Source: Pelobacter sp. UBA5610 | Lineage (GTDB): Bacteria > Desulfobacterota > Desulfuromonadia > Desulfuromonadales > Syntrophotaleaceae | Reading direction: 5' to 3' | Assembly (NCBI GenBank): GCA_002424645.1 | Contig: DIKU01000070.1 | Coordinates: forward strand, 2,099 to 12,808 | Length of the DNA stretch: 10,710 nt | Shown here: one piece after another, positions 1 through 6,840 of the stretch | Layout of the letters: every line of letters begins with the position of its first letter | How positions within the stretch are numbered: the first letter of the stretch is position 1 | Notes under the pieces: model-generated | Databases searched by the model: none | What the model was told of the DNA's origin: nothing | What the model saw: only the letters and a program-made list of their open reading frames with translations | Translations under genes and position numbers: made by a program

Positions 1-6
1 ATCTCT

Positions 7-55
7 CCCAGCTCCCAGCTCCCAGCTCCCAGCTTACCGCTTACAGCTTGAAGCT
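7..55. repeat. 7-bp tandem repeat (CCCAGCT)n
   Basis: Four perfect consecutive copies of CCCAGCT occupy 7-34. Three degenerate heptads that keep the final GCT (TACCGCT, TACAGCT, TGAAGCT) follow in the same register to 55. The array may continue to the left of the window. It lies outside any convincing ORF and looks like an intergenic short-sequence repeat. No function can be read from the sequence. Confidence 0.8.
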
Positions 56-106
56 CGCCGTTTATCAACCAAGGTTATGCGACAGGTGTTTGTCTTGCCG
101 TAAGAC

Positions 107-143
107 ACTTGTTTCAAAATTACCTATTCGCCCTGAAACAAGT
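107..143. promoter_or_regulatory. Candidate upstream activator site (10-bp inverted repeat)
   Basis: ACTTGTTTCA at 107-116 and its exact reverse complement TGAAACAAGT at 134-143 are separated by 17 nt. The element centres about 165 bp upstream of the -24 GG of the sigma-54-like promoter, within the usual range for enhancer-binding activators. CCCTGAAA also occurs twice, at 131-138 and 145-152. In other bacteria acetoin operons are controlled by the sigma-54 activator AcoR, so this is a candidate AcoR-type site. The binding protein is inferred; no T-run follows that would make it a terminator. Confidence 0.5.
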
Positions 144-288
144 TCCCTGAAATTTTCTCAAAGTCATTTTTTTTAAGGTGTTAGGCTTGTTTTGTAAATT
201 CCTTTGTAAAAAAAATGATCGTAAAAACAATGTTTTGCAAAGTTGCGTAGTGCGTTGAGGATTGTTTGCCGCTGTCGGGGTTCGTGCT

Positions 289-304
289 TGGCACCTGTTG
301 TGCT
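289..304 (+). promoter_or_regulatory. Sigma-54 (-24/-12) promoter of the aco operon
   Basis: TGGCACCTGTTGTGCT matches the sigma-54 consensus TGGCAC-N5-TTGCW at nearly every fixed position, with a G in place of the first T of the -12 block. The invariant GG (290-291) and GC (302-303) are correctly spaced. Transcription should start near 315, giving a leader of about 175 nt before acoA. Acetoin operons in several bacteria are sigma-54/AcoR dependent, which fits. The start site itself is not shown by the sequence. Confidence 0.75.
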
Positions 305-491
305 CTAACACATAGCCGTGAGACCAAGCGCGACCGTAACTTGATTCTGTATTTTGTCGGCCGCAGTTTTTTAGGCGTACCTCTTCCCGGTAAGGGTGGG
401 GGCAGGCTGAAGTTGACAAGGGCAGGTTTGGAGACGGTCAATTGTTACTCTATCGTCTTATGTACCACCTAATGGAAGAAGGGAGAAACAA

Positions 492-1472
492 ATGAAGGCA
501 CAACTGTCGAAAGAGGATCTTCTCAAAGCTTATCGTAAGATGCGGGAGATTCGTGAGTTTGAAGATCGCGTTCATGTTGAGTTCGCGAAGGGAACCCTTC
601 CCGGTTTCGTGCATCTTTACTCCGGTGAAGAAGCTGTAGCCGTCGGTATTTGTGAGCATCTCAACGATTTGGACCGTATTGCCAGTACCCATCGCGGTCA
701 CGGCCATTGCATTGCCAAGGGCGTTGAGCTTGAGGGCATGATGGCCGAGATTTACGGCAAGAAAACCGGTACCTGTGGTGGTAAAGGCGGTTCCATGCAT
801 ATCGCCGACCTCGACAAGGGCATGATGGGCGCCAACGGTATCGTCGGTGCCGGTCCCCCGTTGATCGCCGGTGCCGCTCTGGCTTCCAAGCTGCGTAAAG
901 ACGGCAGCGTCGGCGTGGTCTTCTTCGGCGATGGCGCTTCCAACCAGGGCACCAATTTTGAATCGATGAACTTCGCCGTGACTCTCGATCTGCCGATGAT
1001 TTTCGTACTGGAGAACAACGGTTACGCCGAGTCGACTTCCACCAAGTACTCCGCCAAGGTCGGTTCCGATAACATCGCCGACCGTGCCCGCGGTTTCGGA
1101 ATGCCTGCGGTTACCGTTGACGGCAACGATTTCTTCGCCGTTTACGAAGCTGCCGGTGAAGCCATCGAGCGTGCCCGCAAAGGCGGCGGCCCGACCTTTA
1201 TCGAATGCAAGACCATGCGTTATTTCGGTCACTTCGAAGGTGACGCCCAGACTTACCGTCCCAAGGACGAAGTTAAGAACGCCCGCGCCAGCAATTGCCC
1301 CCTTAAGCGCTTCGCTGCTGCCGTGACCTCTGCTGGTCTGGTGGAAGCCGCCGAACTTGAGGCCGTCGACAAGTCTGTTCTGGACCAGGTTGAGAAGGCT
1401 GTCAAGGCGGCCGAGGTTGCACCTCAGCCCGACCTGGACGCACTGATGACCGACGTATACGTCTCTTACTGA
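492..1472 (+). CDS. acoA: Acetoin dehydrogenase E1 component, alpha subunit
   Basis: This is the thiamine-diphosphate-dependent E1 alpha subunit. With AcoB it cleaves acetoin, releasing acetaldehyde and passing the two-carbon unit to the lipoyl arm of AcoC. The 326 residues are full length for the family. The ThDP motif begins at GDG (146-148) and ends at NN (175-176), with the usual spacing; the conserved THRGHGH stretch lies at 66-72 and a glycine-rich GTCGGKGGSMH segment at 93-103. The ATG is preceded by a purine-rich Shine-Dalgarno sequence (GAAGAAGGGAG, 475-485). It is the first gene of the operon, 41 nt before acoB. The protein resembles pyruvate dehydrogenase E1 alpha, but the neighbourhood with an acetoin-type E2 and embedded lipA favours the acetoin enzyme. 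Cytoplasmic. Confidence 0.93.
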   Translation: MKAQLSKEDLLKAYRKMREIREFEDRVHVEFAKGTLPGFVHLYSGEEAVAVGICEHLNDLDRIASTHRGHGHCIAKGVELEGMMAEIYGKKTGTCGGKGGSMHIADLDKGMMGANGIVGAGPPLIAGAALASKLRKDGSVGVVFFGDGASNQGTNFESMNFAVTLDLPMIFVLENNGYAESTSTKYSAKVGSDNIADRARGFGMPAVTVDGNDFFAVYEAAGEAIERARKGGGPTFIECKTMRYFGHFEGDAQTYRPKDEVKNARASNCPLKRFAAAVTSAGLVEAAELEAVDKSVLDQVEKAVKAAEVAPQPDLDALMTDVYVSY

Positions 1473-1513
1473 GCCCTTTTTCGACGACTAAAGGTATAGA
1501 AAGGAATAAAACG

Positions 1514-2518
1514 ATGGCCAGAAAGATAATGTTCAAGGACGCAATCAACGAAGCGATGCGTTTGGAAATGGAGCGTGACAAGTCCGTTATTCTCCTGGGG
1601 CTGGATGTTGCCGGCGCTGCCGGTACCGAGCAGCAACGCGATGCCTGGGGCGGCGTGCTTGGCGTCACCAAAGGCCTTTACCCTTTGTTCCCTGACCGGG
1701 TGATCGATACTCCGATCTCCGAATCCGCTTACATCGGTGCCGCTGTCGGCGCTTCGGCCTGCGGTATGCGCGCTGTTGGCGAACTGATGTTTTCCGACTT
1801 CATGGGCGTTTGTTTTGACCAGCTGTACAACCAGGCCGCCAAGTTCCGTTACATGTTCGGTGGCAAGGCTGTTACTCCGGTAACCATCCGCACCATGATC
1901 GGCGCCGGTTTCAGTGCCGCCGCTCAGCACTCCCAGAGTCCCTATTCGATGTTCGCTCATGTGCCGGGTCTGAAGTGCATCATTCCTTCCAATCCTTATG
2001 ATGCCAAAGGTCTGCTGGCTGCCTCCATTGCTGACGACGACCCCTGTGTGTTCTTTGAGCACAAGGCTCTCTACACCATGAAGGGTGAAGTTCCGGAAGA
2101 GCACTACACCATTCCCCTGGGGCAGGCCAATGTCATTCAGGAAGGCAAGGACGTCACCATCGTCGCCCTGGCCCGCATGGTGCAGTTTGCTGAAAAAGCC
2201 GCCAAGAAGCTGGCCAAAGACGGTATCGAGTGCACCATCATCGACCCCCGCACCATCTCGCCGATGGATTGGAACGCCATCTACTCCAGCGTCGAGAAGA
2301 CCGGTCGCCTGGTGGTTGTTGACGAGAGCTACGACCTTTGCGGTGTTGCTTCCGATATCTGCGGCCATGTTGCCCAGAACGTGTTCGGCGCATTGAAATC
2401 TGCCCCGCAGATGGTTACTGCTCCCTTCGTGCCGACGCCTTTTGCTTCCAACCTCGAGGCCGCATATTTGCCTGATGCCAACAAGATTGAGGCTGCTGTA
2501 CGTAAAACCATGGAGTAA
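1514..2518 (+). CDS. acoB: Acetoin dehydrogenase E1 component, beta subunit
   Basis: This is the E1 beta subunit, 334 residues, which forms the alpha2beta2 E1 with AcoA. It carries the transketolase-type pyrimidine-binding domain (about 4-180) and the transketolase C-terminal domain (about 195-320). Recognisable family stretches are DTPISESAYIGAAVGA near 65-80, the conserved GELMFSDFMG near 89-98, and PSNPYDAKGLL near 157-167. AAAGGA at 1500-1505 sits 8 nt before the ATG. The gene ends 6 nt before acoC, whose Shine-Dalgarno overlaps this gene's end, so the two are probably translationally coupled, as expected for subunits needed in fixed ratio. A pyruvate or branched-chain E1 beta is the alternative; context argues for acetoin. 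Confidence 0.93.
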   Translation: MARKIMFKDAINEAMRLEMERDKSVILLGLDVAGAAGTEQQRDAWGGVLGVTKGLYPLFPDRVIDTPISESAYIGAAVGASACGMRAVGELMFSDFMGVCFDQLYNQAAKFRYMFGGKAVTPVTIRTMIGAGFSAAAQHSQSPYSMFAHVPGLKCIIPSNPYDAKGLLAASIADDDPCVFFEHKALYTMKGEVPEEHYTIPLGQANVIQEGKDVTIVALARMVQFAEKAAKKLAKDGIECTIIDPRTISPMDWNAIYSSVEKTGRLVVVDESYDLCGVASDICGHVAQNVFGALKSAPQMVTAPFVPTPFASNLEAAYLPDANKIEAAVRKTME

Positions 2519-2524
2519 AGAATC

Positions 2525-3889
2525 ATGAGCAACAATAATATCATAGCCCTTACCATGCCTAAGTGGGGCCTGACCATGGAAGAAGGCACCATCGCTTCCT
2601 GGCTGATGGATGAAGGCGACGCTATCGAGATCGGGAGCGAAATTCTCGAAATCGAAACCGATAAAATCGCGCAGGCTGTAGAAAGTTCTGTTGAAGGAAT
2701 CCTGCGTCGCAAGATCGGTGAAGAGGGCGAAGAGTACCCTGTTCAGGCTCTGATCGGCATCATTGCTGGTGAGGATGTTTCGGAAGATGCCATCGATGCT
2801 TTCATCGCCAGCTATGGCGGTGGCGCCGCGGAAGAAGGTTCGGAAGACGAGCCTGCTGCACAAGCCGCTCCTGCTTCCGTGGCCGGGATTCATGAACTGA
2901 CCATGCCCAAGTGGGGTCTGACCATGGAAGAAGGTACCATTGCTTCCTGGTTGCTCGACGAAGGTGATGAGATCGAAGTCGGCACTGAAATCATGGAAAT
3001 CGAAACCGACAAGATCGCTCAACCTGTGGAAAGTACCGTCGCTGGTATTCTGCGCCGCAAGATTGGTGAAGAAGGCGAAGAATATCCGGTGAAGGAACTG
3101 CTCGGTATCATTGCGGACGCTTCGGTATCCGATGCCGACATCGACGCGTATCTCGCAAGCCGCGGTGGCGCTGCTGCCCCGGTTGAAGCAGAGGAGGCCC
3201 CTGCCGCGGCCGCTGCCCCGGCAAAGCCGACCAGCAAGCCGATGTCGCCTATGCGTGCTGCAATCTCCAATACGGTGACCAACTCCTGGACGGTTCCTCA
3301 GTTCCCGGTTACCATGGGCATCGACATGGGGGCGGCCAAGGAATTCCGGGCCGGTCTCAAGGCAGCCGGCAAGGCCGTATCCATGAACGATATGGTGGTT
3401 AAAGCCTGCGCCAAGGCCATCGAGAAGTATCCGATGGTTAACGCCAACCTGGGTAGCAAGGAGTACATCCTTAATCCCGAGGTGAACATCGCCGTGGCAG
3501 TCGGCCTCGACGATGGCTTGATGATGCCGGTAGTCAAAAGCTGTCAGGCCCTTAGCCTGGAAGAGGTTTCCAGCGCTTCCCGTGCTTTGATCGACAAGGT
3601 CAAGGCCGGTACTTGTGGCCCGGCAGAGATGGCCGGTGGTAACTTCGCCATTTCCAATCTGGGTATGCTCGGGGTCGATCAGTTCGTGGCTCTGGTACCC
3701 CCGGGAATGACTGCCATTCTGGCGGTTGGCGGCATCAAGGAAGAAGTCGTAGTGAAAGATGGCAACATGGTCCCTGCATCGACGATGAAGGTCACCCTGG
3801 TTGCCGACCACCGGGTTGTTGATGGATTGTATTCCGCCCAATACCTGGTGGAACTGAAGCGTCTTCTGGAAAACCCCGAAGAGCTTTAA
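2525..3889 (+). CDS. acoC: Acetoin dehydrogenase E2 (dihydrolipoamide acetyltransferase), two lipoyl domains
   Basis: This is the E2 core, which transfers the acetyl group from its lipoyl arms to CoA. The 454 residues comprise lipoyl domain 1 (about 6-99, lipoylated Lys47 in ETDKIAQ), an acidic Ala/Glu linker (100-120), lipoyl domain 2 (about 122-215, Lys163 in the same motif), an Ala/Pro/Glu linker (216-237) and the catalytic domain from MSPMR (240) to the end. The active-site motif DHRVVDG lies at 428-434 (His429, Asp433). Both lipoyl domains start with the MPKWGLTMEEGTIASW segment typical of acetoin-type E2. I find no peripheral subunit-binding domain between the second lipoyl domain and the catalytic domain, where most E2 proteins have one. 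Unlike the AcoC of Pseudomonas and Ralstonia, the C-terminal domain is a true 2-oxoacid dehydrogenase acyltransferase, not an alpha/beta hydrolase. GGAG at 2512-2515 serves the ATG. Confidence 0.93.
   Translation: MSNNNIIALTMPKWGLTMEEGTIASWLMDEGDAIEIGSEILEIETDKIAQAVESSVEGILRRKIGEEGEEYPVQALIGIIAGEDVSEDAIDAFIASYGGGAAEEGSEDEPAAQAAPASVAGIHELTMPKWGLTMEEGTIASWLLDEGDEIEVGTEIMEIETDKIAQPVESTVAGILRRKIGEEGEEYPVKELLGIIADASVSDADIDAYLASRGGAAAPVEAEEAPAAAAAPAKPTSKPMSPMRAAISNTVTNSWTVPQFPVTMGIDMGAAKEFRAGLKAAGKAVSMNDMVVKACAKAIEKYPMVNANLGSKEYILNPEVNIAVAVGLDDGLMMPVVKSCQALSLEEVSSASRALIDKVKAGTCGPAEMAGGNFAISNLGMLGVDQFVALVPPGMTAILAVGGIKEEVVVKDGNMVPASTMKVTLVADHRVVDGLYSAQYLVELKRLLENPEEL
2549..3169 (+). repeat. Tandem duplicated lipoyl-domain coding segment in acoC
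   Basis: Two 273-bp coding segments, 2549-2821 and 2897-3169, lie 348 bp apart and encode residues 9-99 and 125-215. By eye about 71 of 91 residues are identical, and long runs match exactly, such as MPKWGLTMEEGTIASW and GILRRKIGEEGEEYPV. Differences concentrate at the C-terminal end of each unit. This indicates an internal domain duplication kept similar by selection or gene conversion. Confidence 0.9.
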
Positions 3890-4186
3890 GTTGAACATAA
3901 AAAAATGCCGGTGCCTTCGGGCACCGGTATGCAAAAGCTTCCACGGAGCGGTTGTCGGCGAGGACCTCTCGGCCGGATTTCGAAAGAATAGTCAGGACCT
4001 TCAGCAAAAGAGTTACTCTGACGGTTGTGATCCAGGCCGGCGCCGCTTCCCTGGGGCTTTTAAAGATGTATAGTTGTTACCTGAACGGCGAATGAACTTT
4101 TCCGGCTACGTTGCAAGCAAATAGGGTGCATCGTTGCAGGGACCTGATGCGGAGTTACGGCATCGGGTAGATACAGGGGTTTGATC
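3890..4186 (+). other. acoC-lipA intergenic gap with possible leader structures
   Basis: This 297-bp gap is far larger than the other spacings in the operon (41, 6 and 48 bp). Besides the UUCG hairpin I see no gene; a 60-codon ORF at 3891-4073 has no ribosome site and no family resemblance. A hairpin of CCTGATGC (4143-4150) with GCATCGGG (4160-4167), including one G-U pair, ends 7 nt before the lipA Shine-Dalgarno. GCATCG also occurs at 4128-4133 and could pair with the same GATGC, so two exclusive structures are possible. I find no convincing promoter and no known riboswitch consensus. Confidence 0.5.
3905..3930 (-). terminator. UUCG-loop hairpin after acoC; has the terminator T-run only on the - strand
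   Basis: CCGGTGCC (3908-3915), loop TTCG, GGCACCGG (3920-3927) form a perfect 8-bp stem with a very stable tetraloop; A-T and G-T pairs can extend it to 3905-3930. On the + strand no T-run follows, so acoC transcripts should not stop cleanly here, and the hairpin may instead protect the acoABC 3' end after processing. Read on the - strand the stem is followed by seven T (complement of A 3899-3905), a proper intrinsic terminator for antisense transcription. Confidence 0.65.
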
Positions 4187-5116
4187 ATGGAAGTTATGCA
4201 GAAAAAGCGTGGTGGCGATAAAACGAGCCTGGCGGAAATTGACGGCCAGCAGGTGTTGTCCAAGCCTTCGTGGATCCGGGCCAAGGCACCGGCCGCGCCA
4301 GAAGTTGGCAGGTTGACCGGGATTTTGCGGGATCATCGTCTGCATACGGTATGCGAGGAAGCCAGTTGCCCCAATCTCGGCGAATGTTTCAAGCGCGGCA
4401 CGGCAACTTTCATGATCATGGGTGATGTCTGCACCCGCCGTTGTCCTTTTTGCGATGTCGCTCATGGTCGCCCCGGCGACCTGGATGCAGCGGAGCCGCA
4501 ACATCTGGCGGAAGCCATCCATGCCATGAACCTTCAATACGTGGTGATCACTTCCGTTACACGTGACGATCTCGAAGATAGCGGTGCTGCACATTTTGCC
4601 CGCTGCGTCGCTGAAATTCGCAAGGCATCCAAGGGGGTCAAGGTGGAAATCCTGGTGCCGGATTTTCGTGGGCATGTCGATGTCGCCCTCTCTAATCTCG
4701 GTGATGGCCTGCCTGATGTGTTTAACCATAATTTGGAAACGGTGCCGCGGCTTTATGCCGAATCCCGCCCCGGTGCCCGATATAACGAGTCCTTATGTTT
4801 GCTGCAGCGGTTCAAGGAGGCCTACCCCGGCATTCCGACCAAGTCCGGCCTGATGGTTGGCCTGGGCGAAACCGATGAAGAGATTCTTGAAGTGATGCGG
4901 GATCTGCGGGCGCATGGCTGCGATATGCTGACCATCGGTCAATATCTGCGTCCCAGTCGCCATCACCTGCCGGTACAACGTTACGTCACGCCTGAACAGT
5001 TTGAGGCGTTCCGGGTTGCCGGCCTGGCGATGGGCTTTTCCCAGGTCGCTTCAGGACCCTTGGTGCGCTCTTCCTATCACGCCGATCTGCAGGCGCAAAA
5101 CGTTTTGCATACATGA
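4187..5116 (+). CDS. lipA: Lipoyl synthase (LipA; acoS of the acetoin cluster)
   Basis: This radical-SAM enzyme inserts two sulfur atoms at C6 and C8 of octanoyl groups carried on lipoyl domains, here most plausibly those of AcoC. From the ATG at 4187 it has 309 residues, normal for LipA. The auxiliary-cluster motif C-x4-C-x5-C is Cys56, Cys61 and Cys67; the radical-SAM motif C-x3-C-x2-C is Cys82, Cys86 and Cys89 in VCTRRCPFC. The C-terminal RSSY motif, whose serine ligates the auxiliary cluster, is present in LVRSSYHAD. An in-frame TTG at 4181 is possible, but the Shine-Dalgarno AGGGG (4175-4179) is 7 nt from the ATG and only 1 nt from the TTG. The gene is followed after 48 nt by acoL. A lipA copy inside the aco operon matches the acoS gene known from Pelobacter carbinolicus. 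Confidence 0.94.
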   Translation: MEVMQKKRGGDKTSLAEIDGQQVLSKPSWIRAKAPAAPEVGRLTGILRDHRLHTVCEEASCPNLGECFKRGTATFMIMGDVCTRRCPFCDVAHGRPGDLDAAEPQHLAEAIHAMNLQYVVITSVTRDDLEDSGAAHFARCVAEIRKASKGVKVEILVPDFRGHVDVALSNLGDGLPDVFNHNLETVPRLYAESRPGARYNESLCLLQRFKEAYPGIPTKSGLMVGLGETDEEILEVMRDLRAHGCDMLTIGQYLRPSRHHLPVQRYVTPEQFEAFRVAGLAMGFSQVASGPLVRSSYHADLQAQNVLHT

Positions 5117-5164
5117 CAAACAGCGGGCAGGGTCTCCGGGCTTTCCCGCATGAGGAGAATAGTA

Positions 5165-6577
5165 ATGGCTGACGAAATTTTTGATCTCATCGTGTTGGGT
5201 GCCGGTCCTGGCGGTTATGTCGGAGCGATTCGCGCTTCCCAATTGGGCATGAAGGTGGCCGTAGTGGAAAGCCGTCCGACCCTGGGCGGGGTCTGTCTCA
5301 ACGAAGGCTGCATTCCCAGCAAGGCGTTGCTCGACTCCAGTGAGCATTTCGCTCTGGCACGGGATAAATTCGATATGCACGGCATCGAAATCCCTGCGCC
5401 CAAGCTGAATCTGGCCAAAATGATGGAGCGCAAGGAAGGGGTGGTCGGCGACCTTACCGGCGGCATCGCTTTCCTTTTCAAAAAAAATAAAGTCACCTGG
5501 ATCAAAGGCAGCGGCAAGCTTCTTGGGGCCGGCTCCGACGGTCTGCAGCAGGTTGAAGTCACCGGCAAGAATGCCGGCGTGGTCAAGGGCAAGCATGTCC
5601 TGCTCGCTACTGGCGGCAAGGTGGCACAGGTGCCTGGTATCACTGTTGACAACGATGTGATTATCGACAATGTCGGTGCTTTGAGTCTCAATCAGGTTCC
5701 CGAACATCTGATGATCATCGGTGCCGGGTATATCGGACTTGAGCTAGGTTCCGTCTGGCTGCGTCTTGGCGCTAAAGTGACTGTGGTCGAGATGCTTCCC
5801 AAAATGCTGCCAAAATCCGATGGCGACACCACCCAGGCCTTGCAGCGCTCCCTCAAAAAACAGGGTATGAGTTTCAATATGGGTACCTGCGTCGGTGGTA
5901 TCGACGTTGCGGGCGGCAAGGCGACGGTAAAGCTGGTCAAGGGCGATAAGGTAACGGAAGTGGTCTGCGACAAGGTCCTCATGTCGATCGGCCGCAAACC
6001 CAACATCGACGGCCTCGGTTTGGCCGAAGTCGGTGTGGAGATGGGTGAGCGCGGCTGTATCAAGGTTGATGAGAACTATGCGACCAGCGTACCCGGCATC
6101 TATGCCATCGGTGATTTGATCCCCGGTCCGATGCTGGCACACAAGGCTTCCGAAGAGGCCGTGGTGTTTGTCGAGCGCCTGGTAGGGAAAAATTCCGAGG
6201 TACACTACGACACCATCCCCGGAGTTTGCTACACCTGGCCTGAAGTGGCTTCGGTCGGTAAGACCGAGGAGCAGTTGCAGGAAGCCGGTATACCCGTCAA
6301 GGTTGGAAAATTCAACTTCGTCGGCAACGGTCGTGCCCGCGCCATGGCGGAAACTGAAGGTTTCGTCAAAATTCTTGCCCATGCGGATAATGGTCAGGTG
6401 CTGGGCGTGCATATCTTCGGACCGCGCGCTTCCGACATGATCGCGGAAGCGGTCGCCGTCATGAGCTACGGCGGAACCGCTCACGACATCGGCGCTATGT
6501 TCCATGGACATCCGACCCTGTCCGAGGCGGTCAAGGAAGCGGCATTGGATGTTGACGGTGCTGCAGTTCACTGCTAA
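5165..6577 (+). CDS. acoL: Dihydrolipoamide dehydrogenase (E3) of the acetoin dehydrogenase complex
   Basis: This FAD-dependent E3 reoxidises the dihydrolipoyl groups of AcoC and reduces NAD+. The 470 residues are standard. The FAD-binding GAGPGG lies at 12-17, the redox-active pair Cys44/Cys49 in GGVCLNEGCIPSK, and the NAD-binding GAGYIGLE at 186-193. The second FAD motif, YAIGDL, is at 313-318, and the active-site pair His449/Glu454 in HPTLSE. No lipoyl domain is fused at the N-terminus, unlike some acetoin E3 proteins. The ATG at 5165 follows AGGAGA (5153-5158); an in-frame ATG at 5150 would overlap that site and is unlikely. It is the last gene of the operon, with two intrinsic terminators downstream. 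It could also serve other lipoyl complexes or the glycine cleavage system (inference). Confidence 0.93.
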   Translation: MADEIFDLIVLGAGPGGYVGAIRASQLGMKVAVVESRPTLGGVCLNEGCIPSKALLDSSEHFALARDKFDMHGIEIPAPKLNLAKMMERKEGVVGDLTGGIAFLFKKNKVTWIKGSGKLLGAGSDGLQQVEVTGKNAGVVKGKHVLLATGGKVAQVPGITVDNDVIIDNVGALSLNQVPEHLMIIGAGYIGLELGSVWLRLGAKVTVVEMLPKMLPKSDGDTTQALQRSLKKQGMSFNMGTCVGGIDVAGGKATVKLVKGDKVTEVVCDKVLMSIGRKPNIDGLGLAEVGVEMGERGCIKVDENYATSVPGIYAIGDLIPGPMLAHKASEEAVVFVERLVGKNSEVHYDTIPGVCYTWPEVASVGKTEEQLQEAGIPVKVGKFNFVGNGRARAMAETEGFVKILAHADNGQVLGVHIFGPRASDMIAEAVAVMSYGGTAHDIGAMFHGHPTLSEAVKEAALDVDGAAVHC

Positions 6578-6637
6578 AAGCCGGGTTTTTCCAGGCACCA
6601 AAGGTTTTTAGGCTAGTCCTGCGAGGGCTGACCTGTT

Positions 6638-6678
6638 TGCCGGGAGGCGGACCTCCTAGCCTCCTCCCGGCATTTTTT
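6638..6678 (+). terminator. Intrinsic terminator 1 after acoL
   Basis: TGCCGGGAGG (6638-6647) pairs perfectly with CCTCCCGGCA (6663-6672) around a 15-nt loop and is followed directly by six T (6673-6678). It lies 60 nt after the acoL stop and should end the aco transcript. Confidence 0.9.
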
Positions 6679-6725
6679 ACCGATTTTGATTTTTGAACCA
6701 GACTTTCCTTCCTAATCCTCCTGTT

Positions 6726-6768
6726 CCAAGTGGAAACGATTCGGGTCCGTTTCCACTTGGGTTTTTTT
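6726..6768 (+). terminator. Intrinsic terminator 2 (tandem)
   Basis: CCAAGTGGAAACG (6726-6738) and CGTTTCCACTTGG (6748-6760) form a perfect 13-bp stem with a 9-nt loop, followed by G and seven T (6762-6768). It lies 47 nt after the first terminator. It may be a back-up stop insulating the next unit, or an attenuator if a promoter lies between the two; I see no good promoter there. Confidence 0.88.
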
Positions 6769-6840
6769 GCGAGGGTTAGTCAGGATGGTAGGCGGGGTCG
6801 ATTGTTGGGGAGGACGTAAATTCAGTTATTTGGGGGTGCC

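Larger units (their letters stand above)
1..491. other. Gene-free control region upstream of acoA
   Basis: I see no believable gene here. The short ORFs on both strands lack ribosome binding sites, resemble no family I know, and one runs across the promoter. In order, the region holds the heptad repeat (7-55), a stem with a 4-nt bulge (82-112: ACAGGT/ACTTGT outside GTCTT/AAGAC), the inverted repeat 107-143, and an AT-rich part (about 160-240) with T and A runs, including eight A at 208-215. The -24/-12 promoter (289-304) and a leader of about 175 nt come next. The order activator site, bendable AT-rich DNA, sigma-54 promoter is what enhancer-dependent promoters usually look like. No regulator gene is present in this window. 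Confidence 0.75.

Noticed and set aside
413..418. Perfect TTGACA that could be a -35 box for acoA
   Set aside because: No acceptable -10 element lies 16-18 bp downstream; the sigma-54 match is far better.
266..472. 68-codon + strand ORF before acoA
   Set aside because: Its start lies upstream of the -24/-12 promoter, so the aco transcript would not contain it whole, and it has no ribosome site.
450..1232. 260-codon - strand frame opposite acoA
   Set aside because: It is the shadow of acoA, shows no domain I recognise, and extends past the acoA start into the leader.
1466..3934. Very long open frame (822 codons) on the - strand opposite acoB and acoC
   Set aside because: It mirrors two unmistakable conserved genes, its translation resembles no family, and it has no ribosome site. 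Open antisense frames are common opposite GC-biased codons.
3891..4073. 60-codon ORF between acoC and lipA
   Set aside because: It starts inside the hairpin region, has no ribosome site and no recognisable sequence.
4121..4180. Riboswitch-like sequence before lipA
   Set aside because: The GGGACCTGATGC stretch recalls parts of the TPP aptamer, but the required CTGAGA and the second conserved arm are not present.
5150..5164. Upstream ATG start for acoL
   Set aside because: It overlaps the AGGAGA ribosome site that serves the ATG at 5165, and family alignment begins at the later start.
6802..6831. TTGTTG...GTTATT as promoter for the ferredoxin-nitroreductase gene
   Set aside because: Only three of six -10 bases match, and the transcript would start at the start codon, losing the ribosome site.
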